In this document: positions 8,063 through 17,038 of the stretch, piece after piece
Position numbering within the stretch: position 1 is the stretch's first letter
How the letters are laid out: the number at the start of each line of letters is the position of its first letter
Assembly (NCBI GenBank): GCA_018380195.1
Contig: JAGZUC010000002.1
Coordinates: 73,022 to 137,021 of the forward strand
Direction of reading: 5' to 3'
DNA: 64,000 bases
Source of the DNA: Collinsella sp.
GTDB taxonomy: Bacteria; Actinomycetota; Coriobacteriia; Coriobacteriales; Coriobacteriaceae
Notes under the pieces: model-generated
What the model was told of the DNA's origin: nothing
Database searches by the model: none
What the model saw: only the letters and a program-made list of their open reading frames with translations
Translations under genes and position numbers: made by a program

Positions 8063-9376
8063 ATGGACGAACTATTTCATGTCAGCGAGCGCAAGTCCAC
8101 AATCGGGACCGAACTTCGCGCTGGACTGACAACGTTCCTGGCAATGGCCTACATCATCGCCGTCAACCCCGCAGTGCTCTCGGGCGCCGGCATCGATGCG
8201 GGAGCACTCGCCTGCGCCACCTGCCTGGGCGCCGGCATCATGACCATCTGCATGGGCATCTTCGCCAACCGCCCGCTCGCCTGCGCTTCGGGCCTGGGCA
8301 TCAACGCCATGATCGCGGGCATCGCCACCACCATGTGCGGCGGTGACTGGCACGTGGCCATGAGCGTTATCTTCCTCGAGGGTATCGTCATCTTGCTGCT
8401 CGTCCTGTGCGGCCTGCGCGAGGCCATTATGGACGCCATCCCCGTGGTCCTGCGCCACGCCATCTCCGTGGGTCTGGGCCTGTTCATCGCCATGATCGGC
8501 CTGTGCGACGCCGGTATCATCACCGCTGGTGCCGGTACGCTCGTCGGTCTGGGCGACATCGCCTCCCCCACCTTTATCGTCGGCATCATCTCCATCGTCG
8601 TGACGGTTGCCCTGGCTTCCCGCAACGTGCCGGGCTCGCTGCTCATCGGCATCATCGTCGCCGTTATCGCCGGTATCCCGCTGGGCGTCACCCACGCCCC
8701 CGAGGGCCTCATCGCACCGCTCGACTTCTCGACCTTTGGCGCCCCGTTTGCCAGCACCGCCGATGGCAACATGGCCATCGTGAAGGTTCTGACCGACCCG
8801 ATGCTGCTCGTCGTTGCCTTCTCGCTGCTCATGAGCGACTTCTTTGACACCATGGGCACCGCGATGGCTGTCGCCAAGCAGGGCGAGTTCCTGACCGAGG
8901 ACGGCAATGTCGAGGATATCCGCCCCATCCTGGTCGTTGACTCTGTGGCCGCCGCTGCCGGTGGCTTTATGGGCGTCTCCTCCATCACCACCTTCGTCGA
9001 GTCCACTTCCGGCGCCGCCGACGGTGGCCGCACGGGCCTCACCTCCGTCACCACCGGCGTGCTGTTCATTCTCGCCGCGTTCTTCTCCCCCATCGTCACC
9101 ATCGTTTCCAGCGCCGCCACCTGCGGTGCTCTGGTCTACGTCGGCTACCTCATGATGAGCGAGGCCTCCGAGATCGACTGGTCCGACGTGTCGCAGGGTT
9201 TCCCGGCGTTCATGATTGTCGCCGGCGTGCCCTTTACCTACTCCATCTCTGCCGGCATTGGTCTGGGCTTTATCGCCTACGTGATCGTCGCGCTCTTTAA
9301 GGGCGAGGCCTCCAAGATCAAGCCGCTCATGTGGATCGCAGCCCTCGCCTTCCTCGTCTACTTCTTTGTAGCGTAG
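8063..9376 (+). CDS. NCS2-family purine permease (AzgA/PbuG type)
   Basis: A 437-residue membrane transporter with the AzgA/PbuG signatures FLAMAYIIAVNP near the N-terminus, LMSDFFDTMGTAMAVA, and GVSSITTFVESTSGAADGGR. Members import adenine, guanine or hypoxanthine with protons. The start is ATG 8063, with AAGGAAAGG about 6 bases upstream; an earlier ATG at 8006 has no ribosome binding site. The final residues WIAALAFLVYFFVA reappear as a gene remnant at 11397-11441, because the downstream tandem duplication began inside this gene. Confidence 0.9.
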   Translation: MDELFHVSERKSTIGTELRAGLTTFLAMAYIIAVNPAVLSGAGIDAGALACATCLGAGIMTICMGIFANRPLACASGLGINAMIAGIATTMCGGDWHVAMSVIFLEGIVILLLVLCGLREAIMDAIPVVLRHAISVGLGLFIAMIGLCDAGIITAGAGTLVGLGDIASPTFIVGIISIVVTVALASRNVPGSLLIGIIVAVIAGIPLGVTHAPEGLIAPLDFSTFGAPFASTADGNMAIVKVLTDPMLLVVAFSLLMSDFFDTMGTAMAVAKQGEFLTEDGNVEDIRPILVVDSVAAAAGGFMGVSSITTFVESTSGAADGGRTGLTSVTTGVLFILAAFFSPIVTIVSSAATCGALVYVGYLMMSEASEIDWSDVSQGFPAFMIVAGVPFTYSISAGIGLGFIAYVIVALFKGEASKIKPLMWIAALAFLVYFFVA

Positions 9377-9402
9377 CGGCAAAGCTGCCAAAGCAGAACA
9401 CC

Positions 9403-9441
9403 AAAGCGCGGAGTCGCATCGAGCGGCTCCGCGCTTTTCTT
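9403..9441 (+). terminator. Intrinsic terminator of the purine permease gene
   Basis: AAAGCGCGGAG (9403-9413) pairs with CTCCGCGCTTT (9427-9437), followed by CTTTT. A diverged copy is present at 11468-11505 as part of the duplication. Confidence 0.85.
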
Positions 9442-9583
9442 TTAAAGCCAGGCAACGCACGGACGCGCGATGTTGTGCTTCCCAAGTTTTGGACATTTTG
9501 CCCTCCAAACGGCACTACCGCCGGCTACATCCTGCAGATATGCTGGGCTTAATCGCATAGGCCCTATGAGGATGGGAGTAACC

Positions 9584-11374
9584 ATGGCCGCCTTGTTCAC
9601 GACCCCCAAGCGCAATGACAAAACCTCTGGAGCCCATTTTGTCGAGCCCGACGTGCGCCGTCGCACGCTGCTCGCACACGGCAGCTGGCGTCGCGTGACG
9701 CGCCGCATCGTCTGCGGTCTGGCCTGCGCGCTCACGGTAAGTTCGCTGCTCATGCCGAGCGTCTCGCTCGCGGCCGAGTGGGTGGACGTCGGCGGCGTCC
9801 GCCACGAAGCGGCCGCGGGGCCCACGGGAGACGCCGCCGGCACCTGGTCATGGGATGGCGCCGACGACATGAGGCTCAACGGCTATGACGGCGGTGCGAT
9901 CCAGGCTGCAGGTAAGCTCAACATTGCCTACGAGGGCAAAAACACCGTGAAAACCGAGCCCGATTACACTGGAGCCGCCATCAAGGCGCAGGATGGCACT
10001 AACCAGAAGGCAGAGCTGAACATAACGAGCTCGAAGAGCTCGGATGAGCTCAATGTGACAGCCGAGGCCGATGCAATTAAATCCACAGGCGACCTCTCCA
10101 TTTCTGGCCCAGGCACTGTGAACACCACAAGCACTTCTTCCGACGGAATTGAGGCAAAGGGCGATCTCTCTATCACGGGCTCGGGCACTGTGAATGCAAC
10201 GGGCGGTACCGAAGGCATCCAATCCAAGGGCGAGACCACCATCGATTCCTCTGGCACAGTGATCGCTAAAGGAGGCGAAGGCTACGGCATCGCCGCGGGC
10301 AGTGACCTCATCATCAAAGGCGGTGGCAAGGTAGAAGCAAGCTCTATCGAGGACGTGGCGATTTATACCGATGGCAACATCGAGATTTCGGGCGGCAGTC
10401 AGGTCGAGGCGAGCTCCCAGGAAGACCTTGCCGTCGACGCTGAGGGCAGTCTCACGGTCACCAACGCATCCCTTAACGCAAGCGGTGTTGAGTATGGCGT
10501 CTATGGCCGCAAGGGCATCACGCTCGACCACGCGACCGTGACGGTCCGTGCAAGCACGGGCGGCGGTTGGCAAACTATCGCTCTCATCACTGACGAGGAC
10601 GACATCGTCATCAAGAATGGTTCCATCGTGGACGCGCTCGCGGAAGGCGGGTTCTCGGCTGCTATCGCCAGCAGAAACTACAACCCTGGCGAGTCAGGCG
10701 GCCACATCTACATCAGCGACTCCACTGTCAAGGCTATAGCCCGCTATATCGAGACCGGTGGCGGCGGCCCCGATCACTACAGCGGAGACCAGAACGACGA
10801 AATCATCCCTGAGTCCGAGGGCCTGAACATCGGCATCTTCGCGCAGACCAGCGAGGGCATCACGCCCGCGACCATCTCGATTATCCGCAGCAAGGTCACG
10901 GCCGAGGGAGACACGGCAGCAATCTTCGCCCTTGCCATGAGCGAGGACGGCAAGGCGATCGGCACCATCGAGATCGAGGGCGCTCCCATTCAGAGGCCCG
11001 CAGGCGGCAAGGTCATTGACTATCGCTACGAGCAAGAGTACAACCGCAGCATCATCTATGAGGCAGGGCAAACCATCGGCACGGGCGACGCCACAATCAA
11101 CTCCCCCTATGACGCCGCTGTCGCCAAGAGCACGGTCATCGTGCCTCCCGAGGAGATCAAACCCGAGGAAAAGCCCGGCGAGACCAAGCCCGAGGGTTTC
11201 AAGTCCGAGGGCACGAAGACGACCAAGACCGTTGCAGTTGCAGCCACGGGGGCCAAGACCACCGGCAAGCTCGCGGCAACCGGCGACGCCTCGAACGCAG
11301 CCATCGTGGCAGCCGCCCTTGCAGGAACAGCCGCCATCGCCGCGGGCGCCATGGTGAGCCGCAAGCGCTCGTAA
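9584..11374 (+). CDS. Sortase-anchored beta-helix surface protein, copy 1
   Basis: The 596-residue product has an unusually long basic N-region, then a signal-peptide core (about residues 42-62) with likely cleavage after SLA/A. The body is a string of short repeats of the form G-D/N-L-x-I-x-G-x-G-x-V-x-A, typical of right-handed beta-helices and resembling the Cthe_2159-like carbohydrate-binding family. A Pro/Glu/Lys-rich spacer is followed by LAATG (563-567), a hydrophobic span and the tail SRKRS. LAxTG is the class E sortase signal, so cell-wall attachment is expected. The start is ATG 9584, with GGGAG 5 bases upstream. It is the tandem paralogue of 11646-13358. The ligand is unknown. Confidence 0.82.
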   Translation: MAALFTTPKRNDKTSGAHFVEPDVRRRTLLAHGSWRRVTRRIVCGLACALTVSSLLMPSVSLAAEWVDVGGVRHEAAAGPTGDAAGTWSWDGADDMRLNGYDGGAIQAAGKLNIAYEGKNTVKTEPDYTGAAIKAQDGTNQKAELNITSSKSSDELNVTAEADAIKSTGDLSISGPGTVNTTSTSSDGIEAKGDLSITGSGTVNATGGTEGIQSKGETTIDSSGTVIAKGGEGYGIAAGSDLIIKGGGKVEASSIEDVAIYTDGNIEISGGSQVEASSQEDLAVDAEGSLTVTNASLNASGVEYGVYGRKGITLDHATVTVRASTGGGWQTIALITDEDDIVIKNGSIVDALAEGGFSAAIASRNYNPGESGGHIYISDSTVKAIARYIETGGGGPDHYSGDQNDEIIPESEGLNIGIFAQTSEGITPATISIIRSKVTAEGDTAAIFALAMSEDGKAIGTIEIEGAPIQRPAGGKVIDYRYEQEYNRSIIYEAGQTIGTGDATINSPYDAAVAKSTVIVPPEEIKPEEKPGETKPEGFKSEGTKTTKTVAVAATGAKTTGKLAATGDASNAAIVAAALAGTAAIAAGAMVSRKRS

Positions 11375-11396
11375 ACACTTTTTCGCACGGGACGGG

Positions 11397-11441
11397 TGGA
11401 TCGCGGCCCTTGCCTTCCTCGTCTACTTCTTCGTAGCGTAA
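11397..11441 (+). pseudogene. Duplicated 3' end of the purine permease gene
   Basis: Fifteen codons encode WIAALAFLVYFFVA and a stop, identical in protein to the end of the permease at 9376. They lie between the two surface-protein genes with no permease body. The fragment marks the left end of the tandem duplication unit. Confidence 0.85.
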
Positions 11442-11467
11442 GGGCAAGGCTGCAAAAGCTGAACAAT

Positions 11468-11505
11468 AAAGCGCGGAGTCGCCATGCGGCCCCGCGCTTT
11501 TCTTT
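11468..11505 (+). terminator. Intrinsic terminator, duplicated copy
   Basis: AAAGCGCGG (11468-11476) pairs with CCGCGCTTT (11492-11500), followed by TCTTT. It is homologous to 9403-9441 and now ends copy 1 of the surface-protein pair. Confidence 0.8.
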
Positions 11506-11645
11506 TAGCGCCGGTCCCTGCGCCGGCGTGCGGCCTATTTCTCCCCCATTTTGGCCATTTTGCCCTCCAAACGGCACTACCGCCGGCAACATCCAGCAGA
11601 TACGCTGAATCTAGTCGTATAGGCCCTATGAGAACGGGAGCAACC

Positions 11646-13358
11646 ATGGCAGCCTTGTTCACGACCCCCAAACGCAATGACACTACCGCCGGAACCCATG
11701 TTACCGTACCCGACGTTCGCCGTCGCATAGGACTCGCGCACGGCAGCTGGCGCCGCGTGACGCGCCGCATCGTCGCGGGCGCCGTGTGCGCGCTCACGGT
11801 GAGCTCGCTGCTCATGCCGAGCGTCTCGCTCGCAGCGGAATGGGTCAAGGTCGGCGGCAACAAGTACAACACCGCGGCGAGCGACGAGGCCGGTACCTGG
11901 TCGTGGGACGGCGCCGACGACTTGAAGCTCAACAACTATAACGGCGGCGAGATCCAGGCCGCAGGCAAGCTCAACGTGAATTACTCGGGAACCAACATCG
12001 TCACTGCCGAATGGATCGAAAGCATCAACGTTTTTCATGGCACTAACGAGAATGCCGAGCTCAATATCCAAGGCAACGAGGGCGGCACGCTCAGCGTGAC
12101 ATCTACTGAGGACGCCATCCTCTCCACGGGTAATATCAACATCGACGGAGCCGGATCCGTCAACGCCACGAGCACTGGGTTTGATGCCATCAATGCCGGA
12201 GGTGATCTCGCTATCAAAGGTTCGGGCAACGTCAACGCCACGGGTGCATCGGATGGCATCAGGGCAAACGGCAATATCACGATTGACGACAGCGGAGCCG
12301 TCACCGCCAGGGCTACCAAGGACAAGGGTATTGGAGCCGACAAGAACCTCACCATCAAGGGTGGCGGGACGGTCGAGGCAAGCTCCGAGAAAGACGCTGC
12401 CGTCGAGGCCAAGGGCAGCCTCGCAGCCACAAACGCCTCCCTCAACGTAAACGGTGTTGAATATGGCGTCTATGCCCACAAGGGCATCACCCTCGATCAT
12501 GCAAACGTGACGGTCCGTGCAAGTAAAGGCAGATACGGTGGCGCCAACGCCCTCTTCACCTACCAGGACGACATCGTCGTCAAGAATGGCTCCACCGTGG
12601 ACGCGTTTGCGGAAGGCGAGGTTTCGGCTGCATTCTCCACCAGAAACGATCGACCCAACGAGAAGGGCGGCCACATCTACATCAGCGACTCCGTTGTCAA
12701 GGCCATAGCCCGCTATGTCGAGAACGGCGACGGCCCCATCCCCTACAGCGAAAACCAAGATGGCGAGACGAGGCGCGAACCCCAAGGCGAGAACATCGGC
12801 ATCATCGCCCAGACCAGCGAGGGCGTCACACCCGCAGTCATCTCGATCATCCGCAGCAAGGTAACGGCCGAAGGAGATACAGCGGCAATCTTTGCCCGTG
12901 CCATGAGCGCTGACGGCAAGACAATCGGCACCATCAAGATTGAGAACGCCGCCATCCAGACGCCCGAAGGCGGCAAGGTCATTGACTATCGCAAGCTCCG
13001 TGACGGCATCTACGAGGCAGGCCAAGCCATCGGCACGGGCGACGCCACGGTCGACTCCCTCTATATCAAAGCAGTCGCCAAAAGTACGACCATCGCACCT
13101 CCCGAGGTAGCCAAGCCGGAAGACCCCAAGCCCGACGAGACCAAGCCCGCAGAAAGCAAGCCCGCGGAGTCCAAGCAGAACCCCAAGCCTGAGGGCTCAA
13201 AGCCGACCAAGGCCGTTGCGGCTTCAACCACGAAAGCCAAGACTACCGGCGTGCTCGCGGCAACCGGCGACACCTCGGGTGCGGCCATCGTGGCAACCGT
13301 CCTTGCGGGAACAGCCGCTATCGCCGCAGGCACCATGGCGAGCCGTAAGCGTTCTTAG
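11646..13358 (+). CDS. Sortase-anchored beta-helix surface protein, copy 2
   Basis: This 570-residue paralogue of the preceding gene shares the MAALFTTPKRND start, basic N-region, signal core, beta-helix repeats and C-terminal anchor (LAATG at 537-541, tail SRKRS). It has diverged most in the repeats and in the spacer, which here is a run of KPxE/KPAES units. The start is ATG 11646, with GGGAG 5 bases upstream exactly as in copy 1. The upstream region is also duplicated, so both genes probably share regulation. An adhesin or glycan-binding role is inferred from architecture only. Confidence 0.82.
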   Translation: MAALFTTPKRNDTTAGTHVTVPDVRRRIGLAHGSWRRVTRRIVAGAVCALTVSSLLMPSVSLAAEWVKVGGNKYNTAASDEAGTWSWDGADDLKLNNYNGGEIQAAGKLNVNYSGTNIVTAEWIESINVFHGTNENAELNIQGNEGGTLSVTSTEDAILSTGNINIDGAGSVNATSTGFDAINAGGDLAIKGSGNVNATGASDGIRANGNITIDDSGAVTARATKDKGIGADKNLTIKGGGTVEASSEKDAAVEAKGSLAATNASLNVNGVEYGVYAHKGITLDHANVTVRASKGRYGGANALFTYQDDIVVKNGSTVDAFAEGEVSAAFSTRNDRPNEKGGHIYISDSVVKAIARYVENGDGPIPYSENQDGETRREPQGENIGIIAQTSEGVTPAVISIIRSKVTAEGDTAAIFARAMSADGKTIGTIKIENAAIQTPEGGKVIDYRKLRDGIYEAGQAIGTGDATVDSLYIKAVAKSTTIAPPEVAKPEDPKPDETKPAESKPAESKQNPKPEGSKPTKAVAASTTKAKTTGVLAATGDTSGAAIVATVLAGTAAIAAGTMASRKRS

Positions 13359-13415
13359 ACGCCTCTGCGCACATGGCAGCTCCCGCGAAGGCCCCGAGCC
13401 CCAGCACCGTTTAAC

Positions 13416-13453
13416 AACGCCACCGCCGAGCTCCCCTCCGGCGGTGGCGTTTT
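13416..13453 (+). terminator. Intrinsic terminator of surface-protein copy 2
   Basis: AACGCCACCGCC (13416-13427) pairs perfectly with 13440-13451, followed by TT. Confidence 0.85.
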
Positions 13454-13565
13454 CCATATGAGTCCGCAGGGGATGCACGAGATTGTCTTTGGTCTAGCCC
13501 AACCGGCATACGCTGGCGTGCGACAATTGGGGCTGCCGATATCACAACACTGAGAGAAGCCCGTC

Positions 13566-14231
13566 ATGGAAGCGCATCAAAAGCAGATAACCGTTCATTC
13601 GGAGCATACGGAAGGCGCGCCCGTCATCTACCTCCCCGTGGTCATGGGCGACGGTAGCGATGTTTATGACCGCTGCCGAGAGCTCGACTGTCCGCCATTC
13701 ACCCTTGTCGCCATTGGCGGGCTCGATTGGAATCGCGAGTTGAGCCCCTGGGCATGCGACGGGACCGTACGCGATGCCGAGCCTTTCGGCGGCCAAGCCG
13801 CCGGTTTTCTTGATGAGCTGCTGAATCAGATAATCCCCCAGGTGGAGTCGTCGCTTCCTCAGCCGCCCACCTGGCGCGGCATTGCCGGCTACTCGCTCGC
13901 GGGCCTCTTTTCGCTTTGGGCTCTCTGGCAAACCGATGCCTTTGGCCGTGCGGCGAGCGCATCGGGGTCGCTATGGTTTCCCGACTTTGTCGACCGTGCC
14001 AGCACGGCGCCATTTGCCGGCAGCCCACAAGCCGTCTATCTGTCACTCGGCAAAAAGGAAACCAAGACGCCCAACCGCATGATGCGACACGTCCTTGAAG
14101 ACACACGCGCGATGGAAGCGTTGCTCGTCGAGCGCAGCATTCCAACAACACTGGAACTCAACCCCGGCAATCACTTTGCCCAAACCGATCTACGAATGGC
14201 GCGTGGCATACGCTGGATACTGACGCATTAA
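13566..14231 (+). CDS. Alpha/beta-hydrolase, esterase-like
   Basis: The 221-residue protein carries the nucleophile elbow GYSLAG (Ser110) and a late His (GNHF, His203), as in Fes/IroE/YbbA-type esterases and related putative hydrolases. Residues such as GDGSDVY and a short cap are also typical. It has no signal peptide, so it acts in the cytoplasm; the substrate is unknown. GAGAAG lies before ATG 13566. It stands alone between two terminators. Confidence 0.8.
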   Translation: MEAHQKQITVHSEHTEGAPVIYLPVVMGDGSDVYDRCRELDCPPFTLVAIGGLDWNRELSPWACDGTVRDAEPFGGQAAGFLDELLNQIIPQVESSLPQPPTWRGIAGYSLAGLFSLWALWQTDAFGRAASASGSLWFPDFVDRASTAPFAGSPQAVYLSLGKKETKTPNRMMRHVLEDTRAMEALLVERSIPTTLELNPGNHFAQTDLRMARGIRWILTH

Positions 14232-14233
14232 AA

Positions 14234-14267
14234 ATGGTGCCCACGCGCATATACGCATGGGCACCAT
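14234..14267. terminator. Bidirectional terminator
   Basis: ATGGTGCCCA (14234-14243) pairs perfectly with TGGGCACCAT (14258-14267), with A-rich and T-rich flanks, between the convergent esterase and uracil permease genes. Confidence 0.85.
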
Positions 14268-14292
14268 ATCTTGTTTTAGCTGAACGCAGCTG

Positions 14293-15627
14293 CTACTCAG
14301 CAGCCTCCTCAAGCTCGGAGACATCAAACTCAAAGTCGTTACCCGGCAGGATGGCGTTAAGCACAATGCCCACCAGTGAGCCCGCGGCAATGCCGGACAG
14401 CGAAATGGTCACGCCGCCCAGCTCCAACACGATGGCGCCGGCGGTGCTGTACGCGATGCCGAGCGAAAGCACGAGCACCAGCGCGGCAACCAGCACGTTG
14501 CGGTTGTTCTGGAAATCGACCTGGTTCTCGATGAGGTTGCGGACGCCCACAGCGCTGATCATGCCGTAGAGCACGAGCGACACACCGCCGATCACACACG
14601 CCGGCATGGCCGCAATGACAGCCGCGAACTTGGGGCAGAACGAAAGCACGATGGCGCAACACGCGGCAATTCGAATTACGCGCGGGTCGAACACGCGCGT
14701 CAGGGCGAGCACGCCGGTGTTCTCACCATACGTAGTGTTGGCCGGAGCGCCAAAGAGCGAAGCCAGAATCGTGGCAAGGCCGTCGCCGCGCAGCGTGCGA
14801 TGCAGACCGGGATCGGCAATGTAGTTGCGCTCGCAAGTCGAACCGATAGCAGAGATATCGCCGATATGCTCGATCATGGTCGCGAAGGCCAGCGGCATGA
14901 TGGTGATGATGGCCGTCGTGGCAAGACCGCTATCGAACTGCGGCCCAAAGAGTGCAAACACGGTGTTGTCCCACACGATGGGCAGACCGACCCACGGAGC
15001 GGCGGCAACGCCCGAGAAATCAACCTCGCCGAGCGCAGCCGCAACGGCATAGCTCACCACAACGCCCAGCAAAATCGGCACGATCTTGACCATGCCACGG
15101 CCCCAGATGTTGCAGATGACGATAACGGCAACGCCAATGACAGCCACAAGCCAGTTGGTCTGGCAGTTAGCAATAGCGGAACTTGCCAGGATCAAGCCGA
15201 TGGAAATGACGATGGGGCCAGTCACCACCGGCGGAAAGAAACGCATGACACGCTTGGCGCCAAACGCGCGGAAGAGCGCCGCCAGCACCGGATAGAGCAG
15301 ACCGGCACAAGCTACGCCCAGGCAGGCGTAGGGCAAAAGCTCGGTCTCGCCGTTGGGCGCGATTGCGGCATAACCGGCAATAAAGGCAAACGATGAGCCC
15401 AAAAATGCCGGCACCTTACCGCGCGACAGGAAGTGGAACAGCAGCGTGCCCAAGCCGGCAAACAAAAGCGTTGCCGATACCGAGAGGCCGGTGAGCACGG
15501 GCACCAGCACGGTGGCGCCAAACATGGCAAACAGGTGCTGTAGGCCGAGCAGGAACATGCGCGGGCGGCCGAGCGACGATGCGTCGTAGATGGCATCGCT
15601 GACGGCGGGCGTCGAGGACTGGGACAT
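14293..15627 (-). CDS. uraA: Uracil permease (NCS2 family)
   Basis: A 444-residue, multi-span transporter with the UraA/PyrP signature LQHLFAMFGATVLVPVLTGL near residue 30. A polar loop follows, then conserved glutamate-containing core helices (EHIGDISAIG, GAPANTTYGENTGVLALT). It brings uracil in with protons for salvage. It is monocistronic, with AAAGGAC before ATG 15627. No pyrimidine attenuator was recognised in the 120-bp leader. Confidence 0.9.
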   Translation of the reverse strand: MSQSSTPAVSDAIYDASSLGRPRMFLLGLQHLFAMFGATVLVPVLTGLSVSATLLFAGLGTLLFHFLSRGKVPAFLGSSFAFIAGYAAIAPNGETELLPYACLGVACAGLLYPVLAALFRAFGAKRVMRFFPPVVTGPIVISIGLILASSAIANCQTNWLVAVIGVAVIVICNIWGRGMVKIVPILLGVVVSYAVAAALGEVDFSGVAAAPWVGLPIVWDNTVFALFGPQFDSGLATTAIITIMPLAFATMIEHIGDISAIGSTCERNYIADPGLHRTLRGDGLATILASLFGAPANTTYGENTGVLALTRVFDPRVIRIAACCAIVLSFCPKFAAVIAAMPACVIGGVSLVLYGMISAVGVRNLIENQVDFQNNRNVLVAALVLVLSLGIAYSTAGAIVLELGGVTISLSGIAAGSLVGIVLNAILPGNDFEFDVSELEEAAE

Positions 15628-15749
15628 GGATGTCCTTTCGAATGGAAGGGCGATCAGGCATATCGGATAACCTGCCCGAACGATACGATCCGAACCATTG
15701 TACGCGATACACTATGCCTCGCACGCGCCGCCACCTGCAAACACTAGCG

Positions 15750-16883
15750 CTATTTCCAAACGCGCTCGGCAATGCGCTTGACCAGCGCGATCTTTGCCCA
15801 TTGCTCATCCTCGGTCAGCTTGTTGCCAATCTCGCAGCTGGCAAAGCCGCACTGAGGCGACAGATACAGGTTCTCGAGCGGCACGTACTTTGCGGCTTCA
15901 CGGATGCGCTCGACGATGGCATCCTCGTTCTCGAGCTCTGCCGCCTTGGTGGTTACCAAGCCCAGCACGACCTTCTTGCCCGGGGCAACGTACTTGAGCG
16001 GCTCAAAACCGCCGGCGCGCGGCGTATCGAACTCAAGGTAGAACGCGTCAACGTTCTCATGTACGAACAGGTACGGCGCAATGGGATCGTAACCACCCTC
16101 GAAGGCATACGTGGAGTGATAGTTGCCGCGGCACACGTGCGTGTTGATAACCAGATCGTCGGGCTTGCCCGCGATGGCGGCATTGTTGAGCGCCACGCCC
16201 AGCTCGCTCACCTTTTGCAGGTCAACCGGGCTCATGCCGGCCTTGGACACAAAGTCGGTATCGCAATAGATGCCCCAGGTGCAGTCATCAAATTGGATGT
16301 TGCGGCAGCCTGCTGCGTACAGGTCGGCGATCACCGTGCGATAAGCGGCCGCAATGGCGTCGGCAAGTTCCTCATCGGTCTTATAGACAGCGCGCAGGCT
16401 CTCCTGCTGGCCGTCGCAGCGGTCGAGCGTGACTTCGGAGAACGTCTGGATCGGCGCCGGAATGGTCTGGCGTGCGACCTGGCCCTCCCCCTCAAGCGCC
16501 TTGACGAACTTAAAATGCTCGACGAACGGGTGGTTCTCGCCGCTAATGGGACCAGTAACCACGGCGGTGTCGGCCGTCGTCTCCTCATCATGGAACATAT
16601 AACCCGTGCGTGAGGTGCGGCGCTCAATGCCGTTAAGGCCCCACATAAAATCGAGGTGCCAGTAGCTGCGGCGGAACTCGCCATCGGTGATCACCTGCAG
16701 GCCGGCGGCCTTCTGCTTGGCCACCAAATCGCGAATGGCATCGTCCTCGACGGCCTTAAGGCCGGAAGCGTCGAGTTTACCCGCGACATAGGCGGCACGG
16801 GCGTCCTTTACAGCCTGCGGACGAAGAAAGCTGCCGACGATATCGGCGCGAAACGGCGCGTTCGGTTGAATCGAAGTGCTCAT
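15750..16883 (-). CDS. MetE-like methyltransferase, C-terminal domain only (YxjG/YxjH type)
   Basis: The 377-residue protein corresponds to the catalytic half of cobalamin-independent methionine synthase. It has the zinc ligands expected there: His and Cys in NTHVCRGNY, Glu in LEFDTPRAGG and Cys in LSPQCGF. Stand-alone proteins of this kind are thought to make methionine from homocysteine with a methyl donor other than the polyglutamyl folate. The start is ATG 16883, with AAGGGAG upstream. A LysR gene lies just upstream on the same strand, and two palindromes fill the space between them, so LysR control of methionine supply is likely. Confidence 0.85.
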   Translation of the reverse strand: MSTSIQPNAPFRADIVGSFLRPQAVKDARAAYVAGKLDASGLKAVEDDAIRDLVAKQKAAGLQVITDGEFRRSYWHLDFMWGLNGIERRTSRTGYMFHDEETTADTAVVTGPISGENHPFVEHFKFVKALEGEGQVARQTIPAPIQTFSEVTLDRCDGQQESLRAVYKTDEELADAIAAAYRTVIADLYAAGCRNIQFDDCTWGIYCDTDFVSKAGMSPVDLQKVSELGVALNNAAIAGKPDDLVINTHVCRGNYHSTYAFEGGYDPIAPYLFVHENVDAFYLEFDTPRAGGFEPLKYVAPGKKVVLGLVTTKAAELENEDAIVERIREAAKYVPLENLYLSPQCGFASCEIGNKLTEDEQWAKIALVKRIAERVWK

Positions 16884-16923
16884 AGATATCTCCCTTTGCA
16901 TTGGTTGCTTTACCGGGACAGAG

Positions 16924-16937
16924 TATGAGCGCTCATA
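16924..16937. promoter_or_regulatory. 14-bp perfect palindrome before metE-like gene
   Basis: TATGAGCGCTCATA lies about 40 bp upstream of the start codon, a position suited to a repressor or activator site overlapping the promoter. Confidence 0.45.
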
Positions 16938-16970
16938 TGACCATCGTAAAATATACGTTTATAACAGTTT

Positions 16971-16991
16971 GATATAGATGTTTCCTATATC
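16971..16991. promoter_or_regulatory. LysR-type box before metE-like gene
   Basis: GATATAG and CTATATC flank a 7-bp spacer, matching the T-N11-A style of LysR binding sites. The gene for a LysR protein is immediately upstream. Confidence 0.55.
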
Positions 16992-17038
16992 AGTCTGGAC
17001 TGTCATAAAGAGACTTGAACCGTGCGGAGCACAGCAGC

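Noticed and set aside
8072..9508. 478-codon open frame antisense to the purine permease
   Set aside because: Low-complexity Gly/Asp/His-rich translation, no ribosome binding site, and fully opposite a well-supported transporter gene; an artefact of high G+C codon use.
11397..11441. Leader peptide for the second surface protein
   Set aside because: The peptide is identical to the permease C-terminus and lacks its own start or ribosome binding site; it is a duplication scar.
11577..13025. 482-codon open frame antisense to the second surface protein
   Set aside because: Repetitive translation that mirrors the beta-helix repeats; no start signal.
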